From the NCBI GenBank assembly GCA_012295275.1, contig CM022677.1, positions 16,777,278 to 16,826,760 on the forward strand: a stretch of 49,483 nucleotides of DNA, written 5' to 3'. Positions 33,409 through 46,269 of the stretch are shown here, in pieces; the first letter of the stretch is position 1; each line of letters begins with the position of its first letter. This stretch comes from Chrysomallon squamiferum (taxonomy: Eukaryota > Mollusca > Gastropoda > Neomphalida > Peltospiridae). Under the pieces are notes generated by a model. The model was not told the DNA's origin. It saw nothing but the letters and a program-made list of their open reading frames with translations, and did not search any database. The translations under genes and the position numbers were made by a program.

Positions 33409-36400
33409 CACATACAAGAATATTAAAGATTTCACAACACTTTCCTAGCTGTTTTTGATTACTGTGAGAATTATGATAAAATGACTTACATCAAAGTTCA
33501 CTTCTTCCACTGCTAAAACAATGAATAAAGTAAAATGAAAATGAGTTTAAACAATTGTTTTGTTGGGATGTTTTGTTTCAAATAATAAAGCCTATATAAT
33601 GAGTCTATTTTCATTAATTAATTAATTAAGACTCATAATACTATTTAATAATTTTTTTTGTTCTTGTTATACAGACTTTACAGGTATTCAGCAAGTATTG
33701 TTTGCATAAACCTTCTAAACATTATTTAATGTTTGTGTGCATCAAAGTACTGGAAAGTAATAAGAGATTATAGTTGAACTACTCATAATGCTTCACCTTT
33801 TGAAATGCTTTAGAATTTGAACTTTAAAATAATGAAACCTCAGCCTTTATAGGATTACCTAATGATTCCAGCCTTATTGGTAATCTTTATTAAACTCTGT
33901 ATCAAGCTACATTATTTATAAAGTGCAACAAACACTTTTATTTTTATATTGAGTTCAGTGAGCACTTTTTATAATAATCATGTTATTACTTTCATATATT
34001 CATTTAATTAATATACTTAAGAAATGAACCCAGGCTAAATATGTAGTTGTTGTACACATGACTGAGTGTTGTAGTACTTACCAAAGGCAGTTAGAGTAAA
34101 CTGTAGAATTTATGCAAGTCCAAAATGAGCACATTTCACACAACATGGGTTACTTTTCATTTTACCTGTCCAGCAATGTATGCATTTATAATTACATTTA
34201 GAACAAGATGCAACATAATCCAGAGCTAAAGAAAAGATGCTCATTTAACATGTCAGTTAAACGCCTAGTGACCTGAATAACAGTTCTATTTATTGATAGA
34301 TTTATTTATTTATTTATTATTATTATTATTATTTCCTTTATTTCTAACCAGATTAGATTAATAAGGCAAATTAGATTAAATCACTAGTTAAATTGCATTA
34401 AAACAGTAATAAATAAAAACAAATTTAGTCTGTTATTTTGATGAACTGATTTTCTTTAGCTGATGATTAAATACAGCTCTGACCTCATAAAGGTTTTTTG
34501 TTTCTGAGTTGTTGTTTTTTTGTTTTGTTTTTTAATATATACATCAGTTATACTAGACAACAGTGACTTAACAGTTTTCAAAAATATTTGTATAAGTATA
34601 AACTTTCTTCTGATAGAAAACCTAACTGTGTTAGAACCAAGCAGCAAAACCAGAAAATAGTCAAATACCTTACAACTAAGCTCAAAAGCAGAAGCCAAAA
34701 AAAAACCTCATAGACTGTATAATTAATTTGACTTTCTGTTCTGCTATATTGAAATTAAAATATTTCTTTTAAAACTGTTTGTTATTATTTTATGATTTGA
34801 AGCTATATACATGTTATTATTTCTTGTAAGGCATAAAATGATCTGATTAAAAACAATTAAGACTATGGAAAATGGTATAAATGGTATTTGAGATTATTTC
34901 ACAAGTGTCTTTCTTACAGGAAATACAGGCTGAACATATCTAATCTGACCTGCTTCCATTTTGGTTTATAAGGAGATAGACTGATTTCAGTTTAAATAAG
35001 CATTCCACTTATTTAACAAACATACACAGTGTCTAGAGATATATTTAATTTAATTTCTAATCATTTTGTAGATTAAATCCTCTCAAAATTATTACTTTCA
35101 TGGCTGATCAACAAAATATTGTGATTTCATAAGTTATTTTAAGAGTCTTTAACTTGTATTATAGCTGACCATGAGGGTAACTATATGCAGATACAACATG
35201 AAAAAAATGTATGAAATTTTTAAAATTAATTTTTTTATTTATTTATTTATTTAAATAATTTATATTATTCTTTTATTTAGTTCTTATTTTTTATGTTTCT
35301 GTTCAGGATTCCTTTTTTTGCCCAGATCTCTTACTATGTTAGCGAAACAAATATTGTTTTCAGTCAGTCAGAATGTATTCAGATACTAGTATTTGCTCAA
35401 GGGTTTTCAGAGATTTTGTGAAATTCCTAATGTCCTAGAAACATACTTTCACTGGTATTCCAAGCTCTCATGGGTAATATTTCTCACAAAGTTTCACCAT
35501 AACTGAAGAAAAGTGAGAATCCAAGAATATATGTATAAGAGTGTTTTTATTTTATTTTTTGTTCTTTATTGTTGTTTTTTTTCTTTTTTTCTTTCCTTCT
35601 TTTTTTTTTTTTTTTTTTTTTTTGTTGTTGGTGGTGGTGGTGGAGGTGGTGGTAGTGGTTGTACTTTTTTTTTCTCTCTCTTTTGTTTTCTAATATATCT
35701 TTAATTTATCTTTTATAATTTGAATCAGTAGACCTATAGGCTATGGGCTGTATCATTCATGTTTCTCAGATCTTTATAAGAAATAAATTACATGTAATAA
35801 TTTTCTAGCTTATTTTTATTTTATAAGGAAACATATGCATATGTGTGTTTGTATGTGTATGTGTGTTTGTGTGTGTGTGTGTGTGTATATATATATTACT
35901 CATACATCGATACATAAATCCATATATGCACATATCTATATATGTTTATTTGTAAAATAACACCCAAACACACACACATGCACATACACACCCATATATG
36001 TATACATATGTAAATGTATATGTATGTGTCTATATGTATACGTGTTAAAAAGATTAAACTAGACTTAAAAGCTGTTCAAAAGTGTTCAGTGTTCATTACT
36101 ATTAAAAATTATTCATTGTAACCTATAAAAGGTTTTTATGATACCTTAATTCAAGAATAATTGATTTTCAGTGAATGAATTAAAATAAATAATAATAGTA
36201 TTCTATAAAAAAAAAAAAAAAAACCATTCACCATGCTATGGTAATATGTGATTTATTAACATTTCTTTTTCATGTTTTATATCAAAGAATCTAAAAATCA
36301 TAATTGTCAGATCTGTCTATTTGTTGCATAAAATATTCTGGAAGATATCACCTGGCCAACCTGTTGTACGAATATATGAGAACACGTATTTTAAAACTGT

Positions 36401-37840
36401 ATGAATATATGAATTTAGATTAAAAGAAATATCCATATTATGGATTTAAAACTGTCATGAAATTCTAACTGACTATAATTTTGTAATGTATTTTTTTTTC
36501 TTTTCATTTTTTTTTTTTTTTTTGTATTATTTTTCTGTTTTAGTCCAGTTCAGTTTAGTTCACATTATATTAGTTTAGATTAGGTTAAATTAGTTAAATT
36601 TATATAAATTTAGTATAGTTTAGTTAATTACTTCTTTATTTTCAGTTTCTGATTTCTTGTTACATGATGTATGGGGAACATTGTTATGTTTTTCTTGATT
36701 TATTTCAAGAGATCTGTTTGCCTTTGATTGTTAGTTTTTTTGTGTTTTTTTCACTTCATTTTTTTCCATTCGTACTTTCTGACAGTTTATTTCCAGCCAG
36801 ATCAATGAATAATACTAATATTTCATTCTGTCACAAAAGGACACAGGTTGTAAGACCTTAGCAACCACACATATGATTTAGATGCAGCATGCTCATCAAA
36901 TACAGAGACAATAATTTTTGCCAAATAAAAAATATGGAAATGCATCACTCAGTTCATAATTAAATTACAGAGGATTTTTTATAATTTTCAAAATTATTTG
37001 AAATTTCTATTAATTTCCACTTCAGCCTTTTATTTTTGTATGCAAGAATGTAGTTCAGTATTGCTGAATCTCTTTCTCTGACATAGTAAGTTATAGGACA
37101 CAGATATAAACAGTTTTAAATTTAAAATGAGAAGACAAGGAATGAAAGAAGATATTCTTGACTATGTGGGACAGAGAGAACAGACATTAAATCTCACAAA
37201 TAAACACATAATGTTAGATCCCAGACTTGAAAGTGCTCTATGATAATCTAACTGTCATTTGTTTAGAATCCATATCAGTTATATCCGAACTGTTAAAATA
37301 TTGCAACAGATATTCTTACAACTTAGAACATACCTTTGAAGAAGAACCAATATGTATCACCAGAACTTTCTTTTAATTCTCTTTTTTTTTTCCAGTTGCT
37401 ATACAGTTCTGTACAAGAAGTAAGATAGCTGACAAAAGCATTAAGAAATTGTACACAAGCATAATATAAAGAAAGAAAAAAATGGAAAAAAAAAAAAATG
37501 GTTCTGAACAAAATGGAAGGGCATGGTTTGAACTTAAAAATGTCTTATATAGCCAAGCCAAAAAGGAACACGAGAAGCAATAAAAAGTACTACTTTTCGA
37601 TATCGATTGATTGATTGATTTATCTTTTCTTATGTCTTATTTATTGTTTTACCTAACAGAATTATCATCATCATCATCATCATTATTACTACAGTTCTTT
37701 TCTTATCCTTTCCTTTCCTTTTCTTTTTTCTCACTTGTTCATAGCCTACTAGAAAAAAGATGGTTATAAATATTTACCAAAAAAACTATTGAATTTATAA
37801 AAAAAAATAAAAATATTTTTGGACCATGTTAGCAACATCT
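30240..37840. other. 7.6-kb AT-rich intergenic stretch, no gene recognised
   Basis: Contains AT, ATAC and AAT repeats (31405-31440, 32057-32130), poly-T tracts (32018-32050, 35600-35623, 36509-36524), (CA)n at 33361-33405, TTTA patches (33081-33110, 34300-34335) and (TGG)n at 35628-35660. Open frames up to 139 codons are repeat-driven or lack motifs. Stretches 32330-32760 and 32900-33010 are less AT-rich and hold CCAAT-, CACGTG- and TGACGTAA-like words but no adjoining exon that I can identify. Confidence 0.6.
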
Positions 37841-37843
37841 TAC

Positions 37844-39422
37844 TTATTCTTCTGGATTTCTAGAACATGGCCGCTTTAATGCCTGTCCAGTTTCTCGAAT
37901 CCAGTAAGTTAAAACCCATTTGGAACCGATAAGAACGGGACAAGCTGCATGAAGTGTCATGCGATTAGGCAAACCATTCCGATGTAAATTATACCAAAAA
38001 ACTGCAGATCCCTTTTTAGGTAGTATTCTTATACCAAGATACGGAAACACTGTTGCACCTCCTTCCACATTGCTCATATAGTTTAACCACGTGGCAATTC
38101 TATCTCCAAAGTCTAAAACAGTAGCAACATTTTTTCCGAAATAATCAGAATGAGAAGAGTAGTATCCACCTAATCCATAGTTTGTCACGCGAAGTGGTTC
38201 AGAATATTTCATAGAAAGACCTGTGACTGCTTCAGTTCTATTCTGAACTATCAACTCTGCTTCTAGCTCATCTGTTGTCATGACTGTATCTTTGCTAATT
38301 CTAATATCAGTTTTCAAACTTCTACCAGAGCTTCTGACTAGAGATCTGTTTAACGAGGGCAGAGAAAACGACTTTATTTCTTCGATTTTCAATATCATCG
38401 ATAAAATCATGATAGTGGACAATTTTTGGTGACAAATGAAGAACCTCCTCTTTAACAGGCTGAAGAAGTTGGAGTGGATGATTTCTGTCACTGCTGTAGC
38501 GACATCGTAATCACATTTTCACCGCGACAGAGACCTTAGACGTTAGTGTTTTTCTTATATCTTCTTCACACACGTTCTTTACAGTGTTCTTTCTTCTCCC
38601 AAATTTTAGTATACTTGAATACTTTTCTCTGTGTTAGAATACCTAAATAGAATGTTTTTCTGTACACAGCACGATCTAGATCAGGATCTATCATTAACTG
38701 TTCATTTATGAGATATAAGGCCTGTTCTATCTGTCCTACTAAATCTCTACCGTGTATTGCATATTCAAGAAGTTCTAACCGAGATACGTTCTTAATGTTT
38801 TCTCTTCTTTCTTTCTCAAGGCTTATCTCCATCCAAATGTATTGATAGCGGTATTTCTCCGTCTTGTACGCAATGCGACCTAATTCATAACAGTCTTCTG
38901 TTGGTAATCTCTGTATATATCGCTCATATATAAAACCGTCTGCCAAACGTCTCGCATTTAATCTGTACGTATCTTGAAGACGAAACAGAGCTTCAGCCAC
39001 CCTTCTAAATCATCGTAACTCGGAACATGTTCACGAATTTCCTCTTGTTTGCGGAGATCCGTTTCAGACAGAAGGTTTACCTTCAGTATAGGCTCTACAT
39101 TTCGTTCCCAGTCTAAAGTGAAAACTTTAATAAATAAAAATGCACCAATCGGGTTGGCTATATAACGATACGGGTCTTTTAGTGCGTTTAAACTAAGCTG
39201 TTCTATTTTATCTGAAACTGCTTTCAGCTGATCTAATTTAGATTTTTCTTTACATACATGACAGATATTTCTTAGTGCTACTGCCAAATCTCTCGCTGCT
39301 TGTACAGAGCTGTATAGATGTGATACGGACGTAAACAGTTCTGAATCCACAGCCAAAGTTACCAAAACCAATGTAAAGACTTTCGTACATATTGTGTCTC
39401 TCGTGTACCTATGTTTAAACAA
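37844..39422 (-). pseudogene. P4HA-like copy F, nearly full length with frameshifts
   Basis: ATG at 39422, then signal-like KVFTLVLVTLAVDSELFTSV, YIANPIGAFLFIKVFTLDWE and VPSYDDLEG. A frameshift near 38998 is followed by LFRLQDTYRLNARRLADG, EDCYELGRIAYK and RLELLEYAIHGRDLVGQI. Further shifts near 38520-38580 and 38400 precede the dioxygenase half. There S-H-S-D (iron), HAACPVLIGSKW (His and Lys) and LKRPCSRNPEE plus TAA are intact. Three frameshifts make it a probable pseudogene. It closely resembles copies B and E and retains the Tyr that they have lost to TAG. Confidence 0.88.
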
Positions 39423-39774
39423 AATGAATGCCTAGTAGCTTGGTTTATGAATAGAAGTTGATTTGGATTGTGCATAAAAGTTATTTATGATTGATGTTTG
39501 TCTACAAACATAAATTTTAATATATATATATATATAAAAACTGAGTGGAATTGTGTTTTCATCTTTGTTCACATACTAGGTCCGCAACTGTCTAATATAG
39601 ATCAGATATCCTCGTGAGACAGAATGCAGGCTTCAGTAATGATAGTGATAAGATGAGACAATAATAATAATGAGGGGGAGTTTGGAGTTCGTTGAGACAA
39701 CTACGATGTTTTTATTTTTGTTTATTTGTTGTTTTGGGGTTGTTGTTTTTGTTTGGGTGGTTGTGCGTGTAGTA

Positions 39775-39778
<4 letters not shown>

Positions 39779-39825
<47 letters not shown>

Positions 39826-39832
39826 GGTGCGC
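39779..39832. repeat. (TG)n microsatellite
   Basis: Followed by ATT repeats at 39859-39890 and T-rich tracts to 40076. Frames across it are repeat artefacts. Confidence 0.93.
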
Positions 39833-39856
39833 GTGCATGTGTGTTTCTGTTTTGCA

Positions 39857-39889
<33 letters not shown>

Positions 39890-40083
39890 TTTATATATAT
39901 ACAGAGGAAAACAACCCAGATAGAAGGAATTTACAAAAAGGAATACAAAATACAGTCTTTTTATTCTTCATTTTTTTTAAACAAATATATATTTTTTTTT
40001 CTTTATTTATTTATTTATTTATTTATATTTTTTTTTCTTCTTTCTTTCTATTTTTTTCTACTTTTTTTTTTTTTTTTAATTTT

Positions 40084-40345
40084 GGGATACAGGACAAGCT
40101 GCACGAGTTGTCATTCCATTATTTCATACAGAAACCTGTCACCTCTTCAAAATTATTTCGAATTTTCGAAACTACTGCTATAAAACGTCACTTGACACAA
40201 GAAACTTATTTTTGCTGATTAAATACTTAGAATTCAAACATTTACCTGAAACTAACAGCTTCTGATGTTTTAAAAATGGCGTAGGAAGTGTATTCACTTC
40301 CACTTGTCTCAACGCCTCTATGCTTCTTTGTAGAGTGTATTCATG
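40084..40345 (-). pseudogene. P4HA-like remnant, - strand
   Basis: Translates on the - strand as LPTPFLKHQKLLVSGKCLNS, YLISKNKFLVSSDV and a shifted VTGFCMK. This matches the MPLLKSSTV...RVSKNKCLS...ITGLSMK region of copy B, then jumps straight to RAACPV. The metal-binding HxD portion is deleted. Confidence 0.75.
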
Positions 40346-40453
40346 TATTTCTCTGTGTATGTTTGTCAGTCTTAGGTCTATTACAGTCCATGACAATGAC
40401 AAACAGAATATGAATGTACCTGTACAAAACAATACGAGACATTTTTGAAACAT

Positions 40454-40702
40454 GGAAACAGATCTACCACCTGGTTAAATTGCATGGAGGGTGTGCAATA
40501 GCTTTTCCTCATCTTGGTAAAATATTACCCAAAAATAGTGTATAGTTTTTAGTATAATCTATATCGCAAAGGTTTGCCTGATAACATGATAATTCGTTCA
40601 GCCTCTCCTAATGTTATTGGCTCGAAATTGGTATCAGCTTTTTGGACTGAACAGATATTCAGTCGTCCATGCTCCACAAAGTCAGAAGAATACATGAAAT
40701 AG
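40454..40702 (+). pseudogene. P4HA-like C-terminal remnant, + strand
   Basis: Reads GNRSTTWLNCMEGV, FPHLGKILPKNSV, then after shifts GLPDN..., VIGSKLVSAFW and a CS.KSEE tail with TAG at 40700. This is the end of the dioxygenase domain, in reverse orientation to the remnant just left of it. The distal iron His is replaced. Confidence 0.75.
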
Positions 40703-41131
40703 CACACTTAACTTTGACTTCGTTTCTTCTCAGAGAATTAAGCAATCATTTGTTTTTAAAGTTAATCGATACATATATACTTATATGTGTTTGTTTGTTT
40801 GTTGTCTCAGTGTATTTATTTATTTATTTTTATTTGTTTTCATTATCATTATCATCATAATCATAATTTTACAGCATAGCGTCTGTTAATCTGAACAAAG
40901 AGGAAAGCGCTATTTCATTCAGATTTTTCCACTTACATTCAACGCAATACACTATCTTCTCAGCGAACTCAAGTAGTATGAACCCGTTCTGTTTTGTGTG
41001 TGTGTGTGTCAGACAGAAACCGAGAACCAGACAGATGGAAAAAGAATAATACAAAAACAACCAAGAAAAACTAAAACAAAACAGGCCGCTCATACTAGAG
41101 GCAAACACACAGACACACACATGCACGCACA

Positions 41132-41136
<5 letters not shown>

Positions 41137-41226
<90 letters not shown>
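41137..41226. repeat. (GA)n microsatellite at the duplication edge
   Basis: About 44 GA units ending some 17 bases before the point where the inverted duplication match begins. Confidence 0.95.
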
Positions 41227-41590
41227 ACAGAAAAACTCACAAGAATTAAGTGAATTTTATCGTATACATTTTAATCAGCTGCTTTTCTGCTTTTTTTCTC
41301 CCGATTATGACATGTAATTGTTAATATAATTTTCATATATAAAATATACTGTTTTTAATTTCTGTTTAAATGCGCATGTGTCTGCACATATACACAAACA
41401 CACGCAAACAAACACAAACCGACATATTCATACACATAGAGAAACAAAAAGCTCACAGACAAAAAAACTGACAGATACAAATGTATGAAATCAGACAGAT
41501 AAAACAACAAAAAAAGTAAAGTAATAATGAAATAAATCCATAAATAGAATGAGAATATATACAAATGAAATACAGCACAATACAACGTGA

Positions 41591-41655
<65 letters not shown>

Positions 41656-41796
41656 AGACACACAGCAGTTTAAAGATCTGCCTGTATCAAGTCAGACATT
41701 TCTTCTGAATCTATAACGTTATACGTAGTACGTTTTTTAAACCAATTACCTAGCTCTTCCTATCAATTGTAGGATACTTTCGAGGAGGAGCAAATT

Positions 41797-43330
41797 ATGT
41801 ATCAGCAATACGTTGTTTTAGTGTTGATGTTACCGCCTGTGAATTCAGAACTCTTTACGTCCGTATCACATCTCTACAGCTCTGTAAAAGCAGGAAGAGA
41901 TCTGGCAATGACATTGAGAAATATTATACGTGTGTATAAAGAAGGAACGAAATTGGGAAACCTGGAAACAATATCAGATAAAATGGAACGACATTGTTTG
42001 AATACTCTAAAATACCCGAATCGTTACATAGCCAATCCCATTGGAGCGTTTTTGTTTATTAAACGTTTTACGTTAGACTGGGATCGTGATGTAAAACCTG
42101 TTCTTGAAGAAAACGTTCTTTCTGAAACAGATCTACTCAAACTGAAGGAAATTCGTGAATATCTCCCAACTTACGAAGATTTAGAAGGCGTAGCTGCTGC
42201 TATGTTTCGTCTTCAAGACACATACAAATTAAACGCTACAAGATTGGCAGAAGGTTATATACATGAACGATATCTACAGAGACTGTCTGCAGAAGGCTGT
42301 TATCAGTTAGGTCGCCTTGCATACAAAATGAAAAAATACAACTATCTACATATTTGGATGGAGATAAGCCTTGGGAAAGTGAGAAGAGAAAACATTCAAA
42401 ACGTATCTCGCTTAGAACTTCTTGAATATGAAAAACACGGTAGAGAATTAGTAGGAAAGATATAACAAGTTTTACATCTGACAAATGAACAGTTAATGTT
42501 ATCTCCTGTCGTAGACCGTGCTCCGAACAGAAAGGAGAAACATTTAAATGCATCAGGACTTGGAAAAGAAAAGAAAAAGATAAATTTCGGGTTTAAAATA
42601 GACGCACTTTACAAGGCTCTCTGTCGAGGTGATGAGGTTACTGAAAGACGACACAGAGGAAGATTGAAATGTCGTTACAACACCAACAAACATCACCCTC
42701 TTTTTGTTCTTACGCCTATTAAAGAGGAGGTTCTTCACTTTTCACCGACCATTGTTCAGTACCATGATTTTATCAGTGATAGTGAAGTTGAAGAAATTAA
42801 AACAGCTTCTATGCCACTTTTAAAAACATCTACAGTGAAGCATTATGGGAAAGTCGAAACCTATGACATTAGAGTCAGCAAGAATAAATGTCTATCAACA
42901 ACCAACGGTCGGAAAGTCGAGAATTGAGAACAGAATTGAAGCAATCACAGGTCTTTCAATGAAACATTCAGAAGCTCTGCAGGTAGCAAACTACGGAATA
43001 GCTGGACACTTCTCGACTCAATATGACTATTACGACAAATTAGATGTTGATGATTTGTCCTCTGGAAACAGAATTGCCACGTGGACAAACTAGCTGAGCG
43101 ATGTTGAGGCCGGAGGTGCAACAGTTTTTCCTTATCTTGGTGTCAGAATATCGCCTGAGAAGGGTAAAGCTGTATTCTGGTATAATTTATATCGGAATGG
43201 TTTGCCTAATCCCACGACAACTCATGCAGCTTGTCCCGTTCTTACTGGTTCTAAATGGATATCAACAAATTGGTTTCGAGAAACTGGACAGACATTCAAG
43301 CGGCCATGTTCGAGAAATCCAGAAGAATAA
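41797..43330 (+). pseudogene. P4HA-like copy E, near full length, disabled
   Basis: ATG at 41797; signal-like YVVLVLMLPPVNSELFTSVS; PNRYIANPIGAFLFIKRF; YEDLEGVAAAMFRLQDTYKL; EGCYQLGRLAYKM. Lesions: TAA at 42463-42465, a 2-base deletion near 42908 shifting the frame, the first iron His changed to Gln (TQYD at 43016-43027, where copy B has THYD), and the TAG at 43091-43093 shared with copy B. Downstream GGATVFPYLGVRISP, THAACPVLTGSKW and FKRPCSRNPEE to TAA at 43328 remain in frame. The only near full-length copy on the + strand. Not active as a dioxygenase. Confidence 0.9.
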
Positions 43331-43404
43331 GTGAAATGTGGCTAACATGGTAGAATAAGATTTCTTATATATAAATTCAATGGTTATTTGTAAATATGTT
43401 CTTA

Positions 43405-43492
43405 TTTGTTCGAAATGGATATGAACTTACCGGATTCGTACAAAGGAACAGCTACTAAGGTAGCTATGCTCCACTGATCCAGAAGAATAAGT
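43405..43492 (+). pseudogene. Extra C-terminal P4HA-like tail downstream of copy E
   Basis: Resembles the final codons again (cgaaatggatatgaactta to ccagaagaataa). Same arrangement as after copy B, so the partial tail duplication predates the inverted duplication. Confidence 0.7.
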
Positions 43493-43894
43493 AAAATAGT
43501 TCATAACGTTCACTGTACTCAGATCCTGGAAACAGGTTTATTATTTAAAGATATTTGTTAACATATGTTTGCTTGGTATCTATGTAAATTTTTAAAATGT
43601 ACATATAAAGGTATTTATTTTTCTTTCTTTCTTTCTTGTTTAATTTATTAGTATTTTTTGTTCGTATAAATGAAACGTGCCCATTCGTTTCAGTGAATAC
43701 TTCACTCTCTTTGAGTAATCCATGTTTCTGTACAATGCTTATTTTATTCATGCTTGCTTGGAGGAGAAACCGTTGCGACCAACGAACGTGTCTGCTTATA
43801 CCTTTTAATCGTAAGCCAGTTTACACGTAAGTATATGTACAGACACACACACACACATACACACGCACACACAGTAGGTGGCACTAATTCAAGG

Positions 43895-44035
43895 GACAAT
43901 AGTCGTCAGTCGAGAAGAGTAAGTGAAATATGTGTAACTTTCACTGCACACACGTTCTAGAAGACTTCTTGTTTATAGATGGACTTATTGTTATAACTAT
44001 TTGTGATGACATTTTTGCAAGGTATTTATGAAGAA
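43895..44035 (+). repeat. Third, weaker copy of the P4HA-like 3' tail/UTR
   Basis: gagaagagtaagtgaaatatg, then ttcactgcacac, ttctagaag and aggtatttatg follow the order of 43485-43590 (ccagaagaataagt, ttcactgtactc, cctggaaac, ggtatctatg). A decayed repeat of the 3' flank. Confidence 0.5.
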
Positions 44036-44039
44036 ATAA

Positions 44040-44392
44040 AAAAATATATATATTAAATAAAATAACATTAAAAATAAATATATAAATAGTAAAACAAAAA
44101 ATTAACTAAATAATTAGAATAAAAATCGATCAATAAATAAATATATAATAATAATAACTTACGGCGATTTTCGTCTTCTGTACATCTTTTTAAAAAAAAC
44201 ATCGCGTGGTTTTAAGCTCTGTCTCTGAGAGAGAGAAAAACAAAAATATAAAGAACAACAATAAAGTAAGAAACGAAAGGAAGAATGTATAAAAAGGAAC
44301 GAAACAGAGAAGCAGAACTATTTTTTTTTTTATTTTGAATTTGTTTTATTTGTTGTTATTAATTGCTAAATTAAATAATTTATTATTATTAT

Positions 44393-44444
<52 letters not shown>

Positions 44445-44522
44445 TAGTAGTAGTAGTATTTTTAATTAATGGAAAACGTGTAGTGTAATGAGACATATCT
44501 AAAACGGAGAATATTCAATCCT

Positions 44523-44576
<54 letters not shown>

Positions 44577-45464
44577 ATACTTTTATAGCAGCTTGCATTC
44601 TATTAGTCTCGGAATGTGTTAACTTTATGTCATGCTTAATTAAAATACATTTGCAATAAATAAAAAATGTACGTGGGTCTTCAGGGTATTTGCTCGTGTC
44701 AATGAAATCTGTGCTACGACAAAGGTTATAAAATAAATTCGGAAAAGAAAATAACGATAAATAAAACAAAATAGAATAAAACAAAATGTTCGTGAATAAA
44801 TTGTTTACAGTTGTGTCTATTATATGTGTCGCATTTGCTGCTGAACTAATTCCGGGATCGGCGTAGATCGTATAATAAACATTTTAAAGAACAATAATGC
44901 ATAACTTCCATAATACATTACCAGTAAATATAATAAGCGAAAATCGGATTTTTTCCCGTCATTCTGGAAAATATGTCGAACAACCTGGATCACGATATGC
45001 TTGAAACAATACTGTAAAAAAAATAAATAATAATAATACGTTTATGAATATTCATTAGCTCTTTTACTGCGTTGGACGTGAAGCAATTGTCGTTACGTCA
45101 CTGACTGAATTAGAAATGACGTAATGAGTTAACCGCTATGAGATCGTTGATCCAAAAAGTAAAATAAAAAATAAACACAATTATAATAATAATAACACTG
45201 ATTATATCGATGAAAGGAGTAAAGATTAAATAAATAACTGACAAACTTTATAATTACTTAATTATTTACAAATTTTCCTCGAGTTTGGTCTAGAAAGGTG
45301 AGTCTCGTCAGATTTCTTATTTAAGGCATCTCTTGTTGTGTTTGTGTTTTTTTGTTGTTGTTTTTTTGAGGGAGGGATTTATTAGTTGGCTGGCTTTTTT
45401 GCTTGGTTTGTTTAATATTTTTGGGAAATGCCGATACATTCTGTTTCATACCATTTCATAATTT

Positions 45465-45504
<40 letters not shown>

Positions 45505-45508
45505 CGTA

Positions 45509-45553
<45 letters not shown>

Positions 45554-45555
45554 CC
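44040..45555. other. Intergenic with (GTA)n and (CA)n tracts
   Basis: (GTA)n at 44393-44445, (CA)n at 44524-44573, (TG)n at 45468-45501, (CA)n at 45513-45550. No gene recognised. It may hold the promoter region of the M13-like gene starting at 46128. Confidence 0.6.
45093..45124. promoter_or_regulatory. Paired CRE-like sites (TTACGTCA ... TGACGTAA)
   Basis: Two 8-base bZIP-type sites in inverted orientation, at 45093-45100 and 45117-45124, about 1 kb before the start codon at 46128. The words are exact, but their function is inferred. Confidence 0.35.
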
Positions 45556-45556
45556 C

Positions 45557-45720
45557 AGTCCGAACGGTAATTTCGTCTGACTTCGGATAGCGGGCGACTG
45601 GGTGCCATACGTTCAAATCTCGTCAGCGGCATCTGTCAGGGTTTGTGACATAGTGACTGGACTTTGTCCTCCTGTACCAATGCATTCCCGAACATTTGTC
45701 TGCAGAGTTTAATCAGACGT
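45557..45720 (+). repeat. SINE-like element, possibly tRNA-derived
   Basis: GC-richer island in AT-rich DNA with a B-box-like gttcaaatctc (about 45613-45623), followed by tgtgacatagtgactggact and ttgtcctcct, which recur in diverged form at 1735-1770. No clear A box was found and no intact tRNA fold is claimed. Confidence 0.45.
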
Positions 45721-45829
45721 ACACTAGACAGAAAATATTCAGTCTTAAATACACATTAATTATTATTAGTAGTAGTAGTAATAAACTTAACATTATAGCT
45801 ATTATTATCGTTGTTATCATCATCATCAT

Positions 45830-45931
45830 CATCATCATGGTTTATTTATTTGTTTTATTTATTCATTATCTTATTTACTTATTTTATTTTATTATATTTA
45901 TTTATTTACTGTATTTATTTATTTAGTTAGT

Positions 45932-45972
<41 letters not shown>

Positions 45973-46080
45973 TTTATTTATTTTAACTCATATATCTATT
46001 TACTTATCTTGCTTTGTTATATGTATTCATTTTATTTATTTATTTATTTGTATTTATTTATTTATTTTTATTTATTTATT
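45830..46080. repeat. (TTTA)n-rich tract
   Basis: TCA triplets at 45818-45837 followed by about 230 bases of TTTA-like repeats ending just before the M13-like first exon. Confidence 0.93.
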
Positions 46081-46127
46081 TTATATTACCTTTTTTTAAA
46101 TGTATTTTTTAGTTCTAAACAGCTTCA

Positions 46128-46269
46128 ATGAACGCAAAACGTCGTTCTCAAGTACAGCTGGCAAAATGGACGAGAATGGAGAAGCTGATGCTGTTTCTGC
46201 TGGTGTCAGGGACTGTTTTGTTTCTGTCAGTCATCGCTGTACTCCATCTGAAAGTAGTAAAACTGTCAC
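46128..46269 (+). CDS. First coding exon of a second neprilysin-like (M13) gene
   Basis: The ATG at 46128 is the first Met after an in-frame TAA at 46116, and an acceptor-like ttttttag ends at 46112. It encodes a basic tail MNAKRRSQVQLAKWTRMEK then a hydrophobic segment LMLFLLVSGTVLFLSVIAVL, the layout of M13 type II anchors (short cytoplasmic tail, W-T-x-x-E-K before the membrane helix). A donor gtgtgt at 46270 leaves one base, which fits the next exon (c|gt = Arg). Assignment rests on layout and the following exon, since no catalytic part is in the window. Confidence 0.6.

Larger units (their letters stand above)
41243..43605 (+). repeat. Inverted duplication, right arm (contains P4HA-like copy E)
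   Basis: Matches the reverse complement of about 20005-22337 over 2.3 kb, including 5' and 3' non-coding flanks. The (CA)n tract at 41596-41651 is expanded here relative to the short CA patch in the left arm. Confidence 0.9.

Noticed and set aside
33421-35800. Possible exons in the AT-rich stretch between copies D and F
   Set aside because: No frame over 80 codons with family features, and no splice-consistent chain found by eye.
42236-42553. Antisense open frames across copy E
   Set aside because: Shadow frames of the P4HA-like sequence on the opposite strand.
45597-45630. Intact tRNA gene
   Set aside because: Only a B-box-like word is visible; no complete cloverleaf or A box could be traced, so a SINE remnant is more likely.
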